Positions 27,273 to 36,516 are shown, numbered from the stretch's first letter. The stretch: DNA of 64,000 nt from Effusibacillus consociatus (GCF_042652925.1 NZ_JBHSHC010000106.1:1-64000), one strand, 5' to 3'. A program made the numbers and translations. The notes: generated by a model from the letters alone, not told the origin.

Positions 27273-27460
27273 TATTCTCTGGCTTTCACATCAAGTAATC
27301 TGTCCTTCATCCACCGATTTCCCGATTCGACTGTGTCGGCCATTTGCAAATAGAGCTGTTTCATCAGCGGATCGACAGCCGAGTTTCCATAGGTCCTTAA
27401 ATCGGCGCAAATTAGCTCACATTGTACAATAACCTGCTGGAGTTTATCCGGAACCGTCAT
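27272..27460 (-). CDS. Small helical protein, possibly DUF1657-like
   Basis: The 62-residue protein MTVPDKLQQVIVQCELICAD is predicted entirely helical, with a heptad-like pattern. Its length and layout recall DUF1657 proteins of spore-formers, but the match is weak. AAAGGAGCTCCCAT gives a good ribosome site. It lies downstream of the UbiA gene on the same strand. Confidence 0.5.
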   Translation of the reverse strand: MTVPDKLQQVIVQCELICADLRTYGNSAVDPLMKQLYLQMADTVESGNRWMKDRLLDVKARE

Positions 27461-27475
27461 ATGGGAGCTCCTTTA

Positions 27476-28402
27476 CTATGTAATCACTTCAAATCCAAAT
27501 AGTACCAGCGTATGAAGAACCGTGAGAGCTATCATTTTGACTTGATTGTACGTAATATTGCCGATGTTATGCGGATTCGTATTCCATGCAGCGAGCGCTC
27601 CCATCAAACCGCAGAATACCGAGAATATGAAAATTTTGTGTACGCTTAGAGTTGCCACTATACCGACGAAAGCGGCCATCAGAAAATAGGCGGCGGTGAT
27701 GTGCCGCGTTACTTCTTTTCCCCAAATCGAAGCGGCAAATGCAACCGTTGTAACTTTTCGCGGGGTTGCCTGCAGATCCGCGTCAATATCACTGGTATGA
27801 TGCTGCATCAACCAGGCAATGCATAAGAGAGAATGGATTATGGATGCCCAAACAACCGGTTTGGAAAGCGATCCGGTTAACACAAAATAGGTCCCTAAAG
27901 TACAAGCAATCATTGCCGGAAATGCGGCGAGCCATTCTCCGACTAAAGGAAAATAAGCGAAACGGAACGGGGCAGCGGTATAGGTTACAGCGGCCCAGAT
28001 GCCGATTGCAATAAAAATCCATGCATAATTCGAGGTAAGATGGCTCAGATACTTACCCAAACCGGCGGAAGCTGCGATCCCGGCAAGTCCAATCAGCAAG
28101 AGGTGTCTTTCCGAATAGAGTCCTTTCGGAATGACTTTGCTGCCGCCTGATAAGATTCCGGGTGATTTCTGGTCGGTGCCAGACTTCCAGTCTGTGTGAT
28201 CATTAAATGCGTGAGCCACCACTCCTTGTAACAAAAGAGCACCTGCAAACAGTGAGCCCACCACTTGCCAGGGAATTGACGACAAACCTTTAAGATCATG
28301 GACGGCAAACCCGATCGAGAGAAGTATCGCACAAAAGCTCCACGAAACAACCGGTACGATTCTCACCAATAAAACCATACCTCTAATCGAGCGTAGGAGC
28401 AT
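27476..28402 (-). CDS. UbiA-family prenyltransferase (MenA-like)
   Basis: The integral membrane enzyme transfers a polyprenyl chain to an aromatic acceptor. The 308-residue protein has about eight helices. The first Mg-diphosphate motif is HAFNDHTDWKSGTDQKSPG; the second aspartate-rich loop is HHTSDIDADLQATPRK. The adjacent polyprenyl synthase, overlapping by 20 bp, could supply the donor. Menaquinone synthesis is a reasonable guess, but MenA is not proven and no other men gene is in view. Confidence 0.8.
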   Translation of the reverse strand: MLLRSIRGMVLLVRIVPVVSWSFCAILLSIGFAVHDLKGLSSIPWQVVGSLFAGALLLQGVVAHAFNDHTDWKSGTDQKSPGILSGGSKVIPKGLYSERHLLLIGLAGIAASAGLGKYLSHLTSNYAWIFIAIGIWAAVTYTAAPFRFAYFPLVGEWLAAFPAMIACTLGTYFVLTGSLSKPVVWASIIHSLLCIAWLMQHHTSDIDADLQATPRKVTTVAFAASIWGKEVTRHITAAYFLMAAFVGIVATLSVHKIFIFSVFCGLMGALAAWNTNPHNIGNITYNQVKMIALTVLHTLVLFGFEVIT

Positions 28403-29330
28403 AAGCGTTCACCTCCTGAAGTTGTTCGAGCTTCTTTTTTATTTGCCGGGATATACACAGAAGTCCGCGTTGTCCATTGGTGGATGGAAGGGAGGATAAA
28501 CAGATCACCGATTTTTCTATGTAGTGTGCTGCAAGTTTCCGTGTATATTCAAGAGAATCAGCAGACGGCACAATGTTGACTTTAAGAAACGTTGGCAAGC
28601 GGTTTGATTCCTGCCAAAATGAATGAAGGTAAGGGAGCGTAAATATTCCCCGCGAAATATCCTGCATAATCGGTTTTCCAAGCCCCTCCGAGGTTTCTAT
28701 TATGTCCTGCAGGTCATCCAATAATTGATACGCCATCCCAATGCAATAACCGTAGTTCGTAAGAGCATCCATGATTTCGAAAGGAGTGTCTTGTGTCAGG
28801 CAGCCGATTTTGCAGCAGGTGGACATGAAATTGGCGGTCTTTTGGCAGATGCGGTTCAGATACTCCTCTTCCGAAATCCAAGGATCGTATTGCTGATCCA
28901 TCTGCATGAATTCTCCGTTCACAAGGCTTAGTATGGCTTCTGCGAAATGTGGGACAACCATTGGATAGGGACTGATTACACGAAGCAGGGTTCCGAAAAA
29001 ATAGTCCCCTACCAGAACGGCAGCTCCCTCGCCCCACATCCGGTGGATGGTAGGTTTTTTTCGTCTGAACGCTGCTTGATCCACGATGTCGTCGTGAACA
29101 AGTGAGGCCATATGTAAAAGCTCGGCTGCAACTGCCAGATCGATCGAGCGTTTCATTGGAGAGCCTGCGATGTCTCCACACCACAAAACCAGAACAGGCC
29201 GTACGCCTTTTCCTTTTGTTTCCAGAAAATGTTGAATCATGGGACTGAGGGATGGACTGCCAGACGCCAACAAGCGGCGAAGTTCTTTGTCTACCTCGGA
29301 CATGTATGGATGCTCCAATTTCGTACCCAC
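28383..29330 (-). CDS. Polyprenyl diphosphate synthase
   Basis: The enzyme elongates allylic isoprenoid diphosphates. The 315-residue protein has the first aspartate motif LVHDDIVDQAAFRRKKPT and the second in YQLLDDLQDIIETSEGLGKP; KGKGVRPVLVLW is the substrate-binding start. It resembles heptaprenyl synthase component II, but no component I gene is present here. The GTG start at 29330 has a cramped ribosome site; TTG at 29318 is possible. It probably acts with the downstream UbiA enzyme. Confidence 0.8.
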   Translation of the reverse strand: MGTKLEHPYMSEVDKELRRLLASGSPSLSPMIQHFLETKGKGVRPVLVLWCGDIAGSPMKRSIDLAVAAELLHMASLVHDDIVDQAAFRRKKPTIHRMWGEGAAVLVGDYFFGTLLRVISPYPMVVPHFAEAILSLVNGEFMQMDQQYDPWISEEEYLNRICQKTANFMSTCCKIGCLTQDTPFEIMDALTNYGYCIGMAYQLLDDLQDIIETSEGLGKPIMQDISRGIFTLPYLHSFWQESNRLPTFLKVNIVPSADSLEYTRKLAAHYIEKSVICLSSLPSTNGQRGLLCISRQIKKKLEQLQEVNAYAPTLD

Positions 29331-29336
29331 CCCTTT

Positions 29337-30368
29337 TTAAGAACTGTAGAATATATATTGCTCACCGAATAACTGATTTAATATCAGATTAGGGAATTTT
29401 CGCATCGAAAGGTTCAAAAATTCATTGATCAAATACACATCTTGTGAAAGAAAAGTAAGAATCATTTCTCCCCAGCGTTCCGTTTCGTAACGGCAGAGCA
29501 TGCCCAAAACAAACATGACCATAAAATGCAAACTAATCTCAGGAATAAGAAAGTCACCCGCCAGGGGATACCGAAGGTAGGTGCGCCCCGTCAAATCTTC
29601 AATCAGTAACGGATGGCAGCTGACAGGTCTGACATGGTGAAGATGCAGCCGACCGGGAGGATCGATATCCCCAAGATAGAATACAGGCCGGTTGGGCTGG
29701 GCAGGATCTTGATGAGTACGGTTCAATAAATTCAGGAATTCATCCCGGGTGTGATTCCCGGCCTGAAGAATCCACCTTGGCAAGTCCCAGCAAGTTTTGT
29801 TTCCATCGACTCGATGTTCAATCTCGCAAACGGCAGGGAAACCATAGAGTCGCCCGTACCCCGGAGTCAATTCCGGGATCACGGCAAGCAAATCTTTGAT
29901 GACCACCCGCTGCCGGTCGGAAAAAGGACTTCCCCCCAGCATTTGGTGAAGTACTACAAACAGACCGTCCTTTTGAACCCGAATCTCGTCCTGAATAAAA
30001 TAATAAGAGTCTTTCTTGAGCTTTCGAGTCGATAACCCGTGTTTCAGGACACTGGTTGTGGTGGGGTACTCCGGGTCGCGGGAAGCGATATAAGCGCGTG
30101 CAAGACTCATCATCCCATAGTACAGCAGCAAGGGTTTGGTCATGATATCGCAAGTTTCGGCCGCCCGATAATATTGACGAGCTTGTTTGATGCCATAGAT
30201 TAATTTGGGCGTTGCCAGATAAGCGGCGCGCTGTGGTTCATCAATCCCCAGGGACTCATATTGGGCCCGCAAGTAGCGATTGGCTGTTTGCTCATTTTCA
30301 AAGTAGACAAATGTGTCCCACATTTTCCGGTAAGGCTCCTCGGTGCGTATTCGTGTTACTTTCTGCAA
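29337..30368 (-). CDS. yaaC: YaaC family protein
   Basis: The 343-residue protein of unknown function matches the YaaC family (KARQYYRAAE-type repeats early on, LLLYYGMMSLARAYI, LKHGLSTRKLKKDSYYF). The gene lies between gyrA and guaB on the opposite strand, exactly as in Bacillus subtilis. It uses a TTG start with AAGGAGG upstream. Confidence 0.88.
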   Translation of the reverse strand: MQKVTRIRTEEPYRKMWDTFVYFENEQTANRYLRAQYESLGIDEPQRAAYLATPKLIYGIKQARQYYRAAETCDIMTKPLLLYYGMMSLARAYIASRDPEYPTTTSVLKHGLSTRKLKKDSYYFIQDEIRVQKDGLFVVLHQMLGGSPFSDRQRVVIKDLLAVIPELTPGYGRLYGFPAVCEIEHRVDGNKTCWDLPRWILQAGNHTRDEFLNLLNRTHQDPAQPNRPVFYLGDIDPPGRLHLHHVRPVSCHPLLIEDLTGRTYLRYPLAGDFLIPEISLHFMVMFVLGMLCRYETERWGEMILTFLSQDVYLINEFLNLSMRKFPNLILNQLFGEQYIFYSS

Positions 30369-30436
30369 AGAGAAGACCTCCTTGACCTTGGATCTTTCCT
30401 GAACATTCTTGCTATTTTGGGGTTCTTCCAGATCGG

Positions 30437-30466
30437 TTGACCCGATTCAACTTACTTTGTTAAACT
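30437..30466 (+). promoter_or_regulatory. SigA-type promoter of guaB
   Basis: TTGACC, an 18-bp spacer and TAAACT lie 55 bp upstream of guaB. Confidence 0.65.
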
Positions 30467-30521
30467 AGCCATAATATCTACGGGTAAATGGGAAACTATA
30501 CGAGAATGGGGGAATCGAGTG

Positions 30522-31979
30522 ATGTGGGAGACCAAGTTTGAAAAAGAAGGTTTGACGTTTGACGATGTTCTTTTAGTTCCACAGAAGTCCGAAGTGTTAC
30601 CAAGAGATGTTGACGTAACAAGCCGAATTACAAATAAAGTCAGACTGAATACACCGATTGTTTCTGCAGGGATGGATACTGTAACTGAAGCCAAAATGGC
30701 GATTGCCATGGCACGAGAAGGCGGAATCGGAATTATTCACAAGAGCATGTCCATTGCAGAACAAGCGGAAGAAGTCGATAAGGTGAAACGCTCCGAGTCG
30801 GGTGTTATTACCGATCCGATTTTCCTCACACCGGAAGATCATGTATATGATGCGGAAGCGATGATGGCCAAATATCGAATTTCAGGCGTTCCCATTGTCG
30901 ATGGCGAACGACGTCTGGTTGGCATTCTCACCAATCGCGACTTGCGTTTTGAACAGAACTTCCAGCGTAAGATCGCGGAAGTCATGACCAAGGAAAATCT
31001 GGTTACCGCTCCGGTGGGCACGACTCTGGAACAAGCGAAGGAAATTCTGCAGCATCACAAAGTCGAAAAGCTTCCGCTGGTGGACGATAACTATATTCTT
31101 CGCGGATTGATCACAATTAAAGATATTGAAAAAGCAAAGCGCTTTCCGAACGCCGCGAAGGACGAAACCGGAAGATTGTTGTGCGGTGCAGCGGTTGGTG
31201 TTGCGAGAGACACCTTTGAACGTGCTCAGGCATTGATTGCTGCCGGTGTCGATTTAATCGTAGTGGATACCGCACACGGTCACTCAAAAGGAGTTCTTGA
31301 AACGGTTCGCGAGCTTCGCAAACGGTTCCCCGGACTGCAAATCGTTGCCGGGAATGTCGCGACAGGCGAAGCGACGAGGGATCTCATCGAGGCAGGCGTG
31401 GATGCCGTTAAGGTGGGGATTGGACCTGGATCGATTTGTACAACTCGTGTGGTGGCTGGAATTGGAGTGCCGCAAATTACAGCAGTGTACGATTGTGCCA
31501 CGGTAGCTCGTCAATATAACATACCAGTCATTGCGGATGGAGGAATCAAATATTCGGGTGATATTGTGAAGGCGATTGCCGCCGGGGCCGATGTGGTCAT
31601 GGTTGGATCGCTGCTTGCCGGAACGGAAGAAAGCCCGGGTGAAATGGAGATCTTCCAAGGCCGCTCGTTCAAGGTCTATCGCGGGATGGGGTCAATTGGA
31701 GCCATGAAAGAAGGTTCCGGAGACCGTTATTTCCAAGAAGGCGAGAAAAAACTGGTACCCGAAGGCATTGAAGGTCGAGTTCCATACCGCGGAGCGGTGG
31801 CAGACATAATTTATCAACTGGTCGGCGGTCTCCGTGCCGGAATGGGATATTGCGGGGTCAAAACGATTGACGAATTGAAAAACGATACCAAGTTTATTCG
31901 GATCACCGCTGCCGGCTTGCGTGAGAGCCACCCGCACGATGTGCATATAACGAAAGAAGCACCGAATTACAGTTTATAA
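30522..31979 (+). CDS. guaB: Inosine-5'-monophosphate dehydrogenase
   Basis: It oxidises IMP to XMP, the committed step to GTP. The 485-residue protein has the catalytic loop GIGPGSICTTRVVAGIGVPQ with its active cysteine, paired CBS domains inserted around residues 95-210, and a YRGMGSIGAM flap. ATG at 30522 has a GGGGGAAT site; GTG one codon earlier is the alternative. It is a single-gene unit closed by a long hairpin. Confidence 0.96.
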   Translation: MWETKFEKEGLTFDDVLLVPQKSEVLPRDVDVTSRITNKVRLNTPIVSAGMDTVTEAKMAIAMAREGGIGIIHKSMSIAEQAEEVDKVKRSESGVITDPIFLTPEDHVYDAEAMMAKYRISGVPIVDGERRLVGILTNRDLRFEQNFQRKIAEVMTKENLVTAPVGTTLEQAKEILQHHKVEKLPLVDDNYILRGLITIKDIEKAKRFPNAAKDETGRLLCGAAVGVARDTFERAQALIAAGVDLIVVDTAHGHSKGVLETVRELRKRFPGLQIVAGNVATGEATRDLIEAGVDAVKVGIGPGSICTTRVVAGIGVPQITAVYDCATVARQYNIPVIADGGIKYSGDIVKAIAAGADVVMVGSLLAGTEESPGEMEIFQGRSFKVYRGMGSIGAMKEGSGDRYFQEGEKKLVPEGIEGRVPYRGAVADIIYQLVGGLRAGMGYCGVKTIDELKNDTKFIRITAAGLRESHPHDVHITKEAPNYSL

Positions 31980-32034
31980 ACAAGGAACCCCCGATCCAAG
32001 AGAGTTTCCTTTTGGATAATCCTCAGTGAAATAG

Positions 32035-32115
32035 AAATGCCCTTAGAAAACGTTTTTTGTTGGGACAGGTGTTTTTTAGCTCCTGTTCATAAAAAACGCT
32101 TCTGAGGGCATTTTT
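32035..32115 (+). terminator. Long hairpin terminator after guaB
   Basis: An imperfect inverted repeat of about 80 bases: AAATGCCCT and AGGGCATTT ends, internal AAAACGTTTTTTG/ATAAAAAACG arms and a GGACAGG/CCTGTTC stem, followed by TTTTT. It is larger than a normal terminator and could be a mobile-element scar. Confidence 0.6.
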
Positions 32116-32399
32116 ATTGGTTGAATTATGGACTTGATTCAGAAAACCCAATTTATCCAAAAAAGTTTTTTTTTTACAAACTATAGATTTCGACAACATT
32201 TTACAGTTCAGTTGTGTTACAAATATTTACTGTAATAGTAAAAAAACAAAATAATGGAGGGAATTAGAATGGATCTAAACTGAAAGACCTAGTATTTCCA
32301 AATTTTCTAAGACAGGGTCTGGATTTCCCGTACAACAGGGATATTTCCCAAGTATTTGATGTTCAGAAAACAAATGATTTAATCAAAGGGAGTGTTGGA
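32116..32399 (+). other. AT-rich spacer with an aborted leader start
   Basis: A good ribosome site (GGAGGGAATTAGA) precedes ATG GAT CTA AAC TGA at 32270, a four-codon frame. A second frame is open from just after it through to the start at 32400. It could be a frameshifted N-terminal extension of the next gene or a leader; otherwise the spacer holds only A/T runs. Confidence 0.3.
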
Positions 32400-32621
32400 A
32401 TGAGAAAACCCAGATTTATTCCTGCTCTTACAACAACAGTCGCAATGGCAATGCTTTTTAGCTTCGCTGGGAACGGGTCGGCTGTTACCACTAATGATGA
32501 AATTTCGATCAAGAATATTAGCAATCAAAAAGTAATTCATTCTACAACAACAGAAAAAGTCGTCAATGTAAAAGCGAATGAAAGTTGCAAACACATCTCA
32601 AACTGTTATGACGATGATTGA
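32400..32621 (+). CDS. Short secreted peptide, possibly the broken N-terminus of the next gene
   Basis: The 73-residue product starts MRKPRFIPALTTTVAMAMLF, a clear signal peptide cleaved near AVTT, followed by a low-complexity Ser/Thr/Asn-rich stretch ending ESCKHISNCYDDD. AAAGGGAGTG supports the start. Its TGA overlaps the TTG of the next frame (TTGA). As the next protein has no signal peptide, the two probably form one secreted protein split by a single-base frameshift. Translational coupling of two products is the alternative. Confidence 0.5.
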   Translation: MRKPRFIPALTTTVAMAMLFSFAGNGSAVTTNDEISIKNISNQKVIHSTTTEKVVNVKANESCKHISNCYDDD

Positions 32622-33598
32622 ATAAAAATTTGCTCGACTCGGCAGACAAAGTGACCAAAGACAAGTTGGTCCAGCAACTGAAACAAGATCTCGACAACTA
32701 TAAGTACATCCTGATATACGGTGTCCCAAGCAACCTCCCATCTGAACAGGTTGTATATGATACACTTCAACTCCCCAAAGGGGTTATCACTGAATTTGTA
32801 GACGATGCAGCAAAAGAAACTTTCAAACGCCTGTTCGCCTTTGGAGCAGTAAAGAAGGCAGATGGTTCTGTTCATGTCGACAGCTACTACGCGACACCTG
32901 GCAGTGATCTGACTAATCTGGACAGCCAACTGGAGTTCATTACGTTTGGTTTCAAAAAGGCGATGGGCATGAAAGACTATCGTATTAATCAATTTAATGA
33001 TGAAAACAAGGTGAAGCCACAGGACGTGATTAATGACCCTGACTATACCAAAAGTGAAAACTTTGATTACGGTTCATACGGAAAATACCAGTCTACAGGT
33101 TATTTTGAGCGCATGGGGTATAGTTCCTATAGTCTATGGGATGCGAAATATTCTGACACCACAACTGCAGGCTATGGCATGTACTCAGATTCCTGGTGGA
33201 CAGTTGATGAACTGGTAACTCGCTCTAGTGTTGAAAGATTCAACGCTGAAGAAATCGTCGACCATGGCCCAACTACAACAAATTCCGGCAGTCAAGCTCA
33301 GGTTAATTTAACATGGGGTGCTCCTACAGTAGGTTGGTCTTGGACTCTAAATGATGTAGATACCATTGATGACTATCATGGTGGATTAATGGGATATCGG
33401 CGTTGGATCTTCGATTACTATAAAACATCCAATGCTTCAAAATACTCGTATAAAACTGAGCCTGGTGCTCGATTCAAAAATACCGTAGGGGCAATGGCGA
33501 TTGACACCAGTCATTCGATCCTCTACTGGGATTACTTGTGGGGTACCACGAACAGAATATATACGGGTACCTACACTTACTCCTTCCCAGACCGTTAA
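32618..33598 (+). CDS. Unknown Tyr/Asp-rich protein, probably the mature part of a secreted protein
   Basis: I do not recognise a family. The 326-residue sequence has a helical head (DKVTKDKLVQQLKQDLDNYK), a block YILIYGVPSNLPSEQVVYDT, and a C-terminal half rich in Tyr, Trp, Ser and Thr that looks beta-rich and extracellular. There are no cysteines. The start is TTG overlapping the previous stop, and the codon before it in this frame is a stop, so extension needs a frameshift. It is followed by a terminator and then a secreted S8 peptidase. Confidence 0.5.
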   Translation: MNKNLLDSADKVTKDKLVQQLKQDLDNYKYILIYGVPSNLPSEQVVYDTLQLPKGVITEFVDDAAKETFKRLFAFGAVKKADGSVHVDSYYATPGSDLTNLDSQLEFITFGFKKAMGMKDYRINQFNDENKVKPQDVINDPDYTKSENFDYGSYGKYQSTGYFERMGYSSYSLWDAKYSDTTTAGYGMYSDSWWTVDELVTRSSVERFNAEEIVDHGPTTTNSGSQAQVNLTWGAPTVGWSWTLNDVDTIDDYHGGLMGYRRWIFDYYKTSNASKYSYKTEPGARFKNTVGAMAIDTSHSILYWDYLWGTTNRIYTGTYTYSFPDR

Positions 33599-33606
33599 GA
33601 TCAATC

Positions 33607-33641
33607 AACAAGAAGGATCAAACAGATCCTTCTTGTTTTAT
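33607..33641 (+). terminator. Terminator after the Tyr-rich protein gene
   Basis: A perfect AACAAGAAGGATC/GATCCTTCTTGTT stem with an AAACA loop is followed by TTATT. Confidence 0.8.
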
Positions 33642-33661
33642 TCAAACAGGAGGTTTACTTC

Positions 33662-34618
33662 ATGAAACAGTTGCGAGAATTATCTGTTTATGGCCTTACA
33701 CTTTCCCTCTTGATCACAACTGTGGGGTGTACATCTTCGTCCCTTACGACAATGCCCCACAACTCGGAAATCACAAAGACAACGGAAACTGATTGTAAGC
33801 CTGTTACTGTTCGCAAAGATTACCATCCGGTAATCAAAAGGATCGCCACTGATGCAAATGCTGATTGGGGACTCGAATCCATTCATGCTGCGGATGTGAA
33901 ATCAAAAGGCAGCAAAACACCTATTGTTGCGGTAATCGATTCAGGGAGTAACCTATCAAATGAAAACGTGTTGCCCGGCTATAATGCAATCAATGACACG
34001 ACAGATGTAAAGGATGACTCAGGTCATGGCACAACAATCACGTCGCTTATATTGAAAGTAGCGCCACAATCGAAAATTCTCCCTGTTAAAGTGATGGATG
34101 AGAAGAAAGAACAAGATCCTGCCATTGTTGCAAAAGGTATCAATTTGGCAATTGAAAATGGTGCTCAAGTGATCAATTTAAGCTTAGCGGTACCAAACGA
34201 ATCACCTGAGCTGAAGCAAGCAATTCTCCACGCCACAAACAAGGGAATCCCTGTAATTGCTGCAACAGGTAACGACAGTAGAGAAGAACTTCCTTTCCCA
34301 GCTAACATGAGCTCAGTGATCAGCGTGATCGCCCGGGATATTAACAATGTAGATGTCGCTTTTTCAAATGTCTCTTCCTGCAAAAAATCTGTTTCTGCCC
34401 CAGGAGTTCATCTCAGAACAGAAGATGGTTTTAAATCGGGAACCTCGTTTGCCGCTGCCCTTGTAACAGGAACCGTTTCACTGATAAAAAGTTCGAGGGA
34501 AGACCTCGATGTCAAAACTATCCAAGCAATTCTAGAGCAGACATCGGTGGACGGGAGCGATTTCTCGTATGGCCTTATTCAAGCAGATCAAGCCGTTTCT
34601 CAAGCAACCGAAAAGTAG
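33662..34618 (+). CDS. S8 (subtilisin-like) serine peptidase lipoprotein
   Basis: The 318-residue protein has a lipobox, LITTVGCTSS, with Cys23 as lipid anchor, so it should sit on the outer face of the membrane. The catalytic triad is Asp in VAVIDSGSN, His in DSGHGTTITS and Ser in GTSFAAALVTG; the oxyanion Asn is in AATGND. There is no obvious propeptide. It is compact for the family. Neighbours are the unknown secreted protein and an ECF sigma/anti-sigma pair, which could suggest envelope signalling; that link is inference. Confidence 0.85.
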   Translation: MKQLRELSVYGLTLSLLITTVGCTSSSLTTMPHNSEITKTTETDCKPVTVRKDYHPVIKRIATDANADWGLESIHAADVKSKGSKTPIVAVIDSGSNLSNENVLPGYNAINDTTDVKDDSGHGTTITSLILKVAPQSKILPVKVMDEKKEQDPAIVAKGINLAIENGAQVINLSLAVPNESPELKQAILHATNKGIPVIAATGNDSREELPFPANMSSVISVIARDINNVDVAFSNVSSCKKSVSAPGVHLRTEDGFKSGTSFAAALVTGTVSLIKSSREDLDVKTIQAILEQTSVDGSDFSYGLIQADQAVSQATEK

Positions 34619-34631
34619 TCATTTACTTCAT

Positions 34632-34676
34632 AAAAATACAGCAAGGATACAAGGACCCTCGCTGTATTTTTATTTT
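34632..34676. terminator. Terminator between convergent S8 peptidase and anti-sigma genes
   Basis: AAAAATACAGC pairs with GCTGTATTTTT, with T/A runs on both sides, so it can serve both strands. Confidence 0.75.
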
Positions 34677-35569
34677 TATAGCTTTGGAATTTGAACAATC
34701 ACATCTGGTTTGTTATAGAACTCCAACTTGAGTGTCATCGGCTGAGTCCCTTCTACCGGATCGAAGAATATGTGCATCAGCTGTGGGTCTTTCTGATCAC
34801 GTGCACCCCTGGTCAGGTTGGCCACTTTTCCGTTTTCTGTGATTGTGGCCCAGATTGGTGTGTATGGGCTGGTGAATGTAATATCTATTTGTGTTTGTGT
34901 CAGGGCAAAATCGATTTTATTAATGGTAAGCGTATAACCCTCTGGCATTTGTATCTTAATGTTTGGTGTGACGATACGGGATTCGAATCGTTTGACTGGG
35001 AAGCGAATCAACCAATCACCTTTCACACCTTTAATCGAGGTGACTTGTAAGACAGCTTCTTTGACTCCCGAATCGAAAGGTTCAAATTGGATTCGTCCCA
35101 AACTGTGGTCTTGTGACTGGAGTCGATAGGTTTTTCCTTTTTCATCGGACAAAGTGACCGCTTCAAGAAGCACGTCGTCTGCCTCTGTACCTTGAACATT
35201 TACTTGTAACACAGTTCGTGTACTATCAGCGCTGACCGCTTGTAAGGTTACCGTTATGCCTTGATCGGTGACCGAGGCGTTTGGCGTTTGAATATTCCCT
35301 TGTTTTTCTGCTTGTTGTAAACCAGGGTCAACAAGAGGTCCGCCAAACCAAGACTGATAGATTGCTCTAGCTTGCGGTGTCAGGCCAGCAAGCAGGAGCA
35401 AAACTATCGTCGCGGCCGTTATAAATCCTTTGTTAGATCTGAGAAAAGGTCGTTTTGCCACGGGCGATTCATCAAGAGCCGGCACGATTTCAGGTATATG
35501 GACTTTCATTTCGATGCCTTTAAAATTCTTCCGCAAGAACGCTTCAAAATCCTTATTCTCGTTTTTCAT
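34676..35569 (-). CDS. DUF4179-type anti-sigma factor
   Basis: The 297-residue protein has a short cytoplasmic head that should bind the sigma factor, one membrane helix (GFITAATIVLLLLAGLTPQA, about residues 55-75), and a large extracellular beta-rich domain typical of DUF4179. ATG at 35569 overlaps the sigma stop as ATGA, so the two are translationally coupled. With its sigma gene interrupted, this may be an orphan regulator. Confidence 0.75.
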   Translation of the reverse strand: MKNENKDFEAFLRKNFKGIEMKVHIPEIVPALDESPVAKRPFLRSNKGFITAATIVLLLLAGLTPQARAIYQSWFGGPLVDPGLQQAEKQGNIQTPNASVTDQGITVTLQAVSADSTRTVLQVNVQGTEADDVLLEAVTLSDEKGKTYRLQSQDHSLGRIQFEPFDSGVKEAVLQVTSIKGVKGDWLIRFPVKRFESRIVTPNIKIQMPEGYTLTINKIDFALTQTQIDITFTSPYTPIWATITENGKVANLTRGARDQKDPQLMHIFFDPVEGTQPMTLKLEFYNKPDVIVQIPKL

Positions 35570-36090
35570 CTGCGACACTCCTCCTTAAGATCAATTTTGA
35601 GTTTTTCAATCGCTCGATGAATGCGTGACTTAATTGTCCCTTCAGAACATTCTAAGATTTTTGCAATATCACGTATTTCCAAATCGTTTTTAAATCGTAA
35701 GATTATAACCACCCGATATTTTTCATCAAGTTTGTTAACCGCTTGCCAAAGTCCCATCTCCATTTCCGAGAGAGGGTCTTCCCAGACAATATCGATATCA
35801 AGCGGAGAGGTCGAATTTTTCTTTCTCTTCTTGCGTACTGTGTGGCATTGATTGATCAAAATCTTCGTAATCCAAGTTTTAAAATATTCTTTATGCTGAA
35901 GTTTTTTAATCGAACGGAATGCGGCTAAATAGGTCTCCTGTACGACATCTGCCGCATCCTCTCCATCACCGAGAAAGAAGAGGGCAGTCGTATAAAGATA
36001 GGGTCTGAATTCTCGAAAAAGGGCTGTAAAAGCTTCCTCTTGATTGCACTGGGCCTGTTACACTAACAAAACGATTTTTTGTGTTTCCAA
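35566..36090 (-). pseudogene. ECF sigma factor with an in-frame TAA at codon 11
   Basis: From a TTG with AAGGAGG upstream (36090) the frame reads 10 codons, then TAA (36058-36060). It then stays open to 35566 with a complete ECF sigma: region 2 (AFTALFREFRPYLYTTALFF, DAADVVQETYLAAFRSI) and region 4 (EIRDIAKILECSEGTIKSRI). No start codon suits the stretch between the stop and region 2. A TTG inside at 35859 would give only region 4. A single-base change of a Lys or Gln codon to TAA, or a read error, is the simplest explanation. GGAACG upstream could be its own -35. Confidence 0.75.
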
Positions 36091-36182
36091 CAGTTTACCT
36101 CCTTCCTTTACACTCGATTAGATTAATTTTTGAATAAAAACGTTCCGTTTGTTACTAAAGTTTTTTAAGGTGGGCGTTTTGA

Positions 36183-36330
36183 AAATTCCTAAGTTCGTGT
36201 TCAATCGAAAAAAACGCATCGAAATCGATTTACAACCATCCTCCACAGGATGGACGTGTGATTAGTGTGGACAAATTAGGACCTTTAGAAGCTCGTCACG
36301 GTTACCCGCCAACTATACACCAAGCATGAA
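36183..36330 (+). pseudogene. IS630-type transposase fragment
   Basis: In one frame the stretch 36228-36329 reads IYNHPPQDGRVISVDKLGPL and then EARHGYPPTIHQA before a stop. The DGRVISVD-x-GPL core matches the catalytic-Asp strand of IS630 transposases. No other part of the element or its ends is visible in this 426-bp spacer. It also has a small CCATCC/GGATGG hairpin. Confidence 0.45.
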
Positions 36331-36516
36331 GCTTGTCATTTTTTTGCAGCTACGATGTGAAAAGCGACTAGCTGTTCGGACATATTTACAAATTTCTGAT
36401 TGACAAGTTATCCTTCTTGACTAAATTTTAACACCATAAAGCTAGCTTCTCTTATCTTTTTCATGCTCGTCTCCTTATGTTATACTAAATGGTGAAATTC
36501 ACGAGAGGAGATAACC

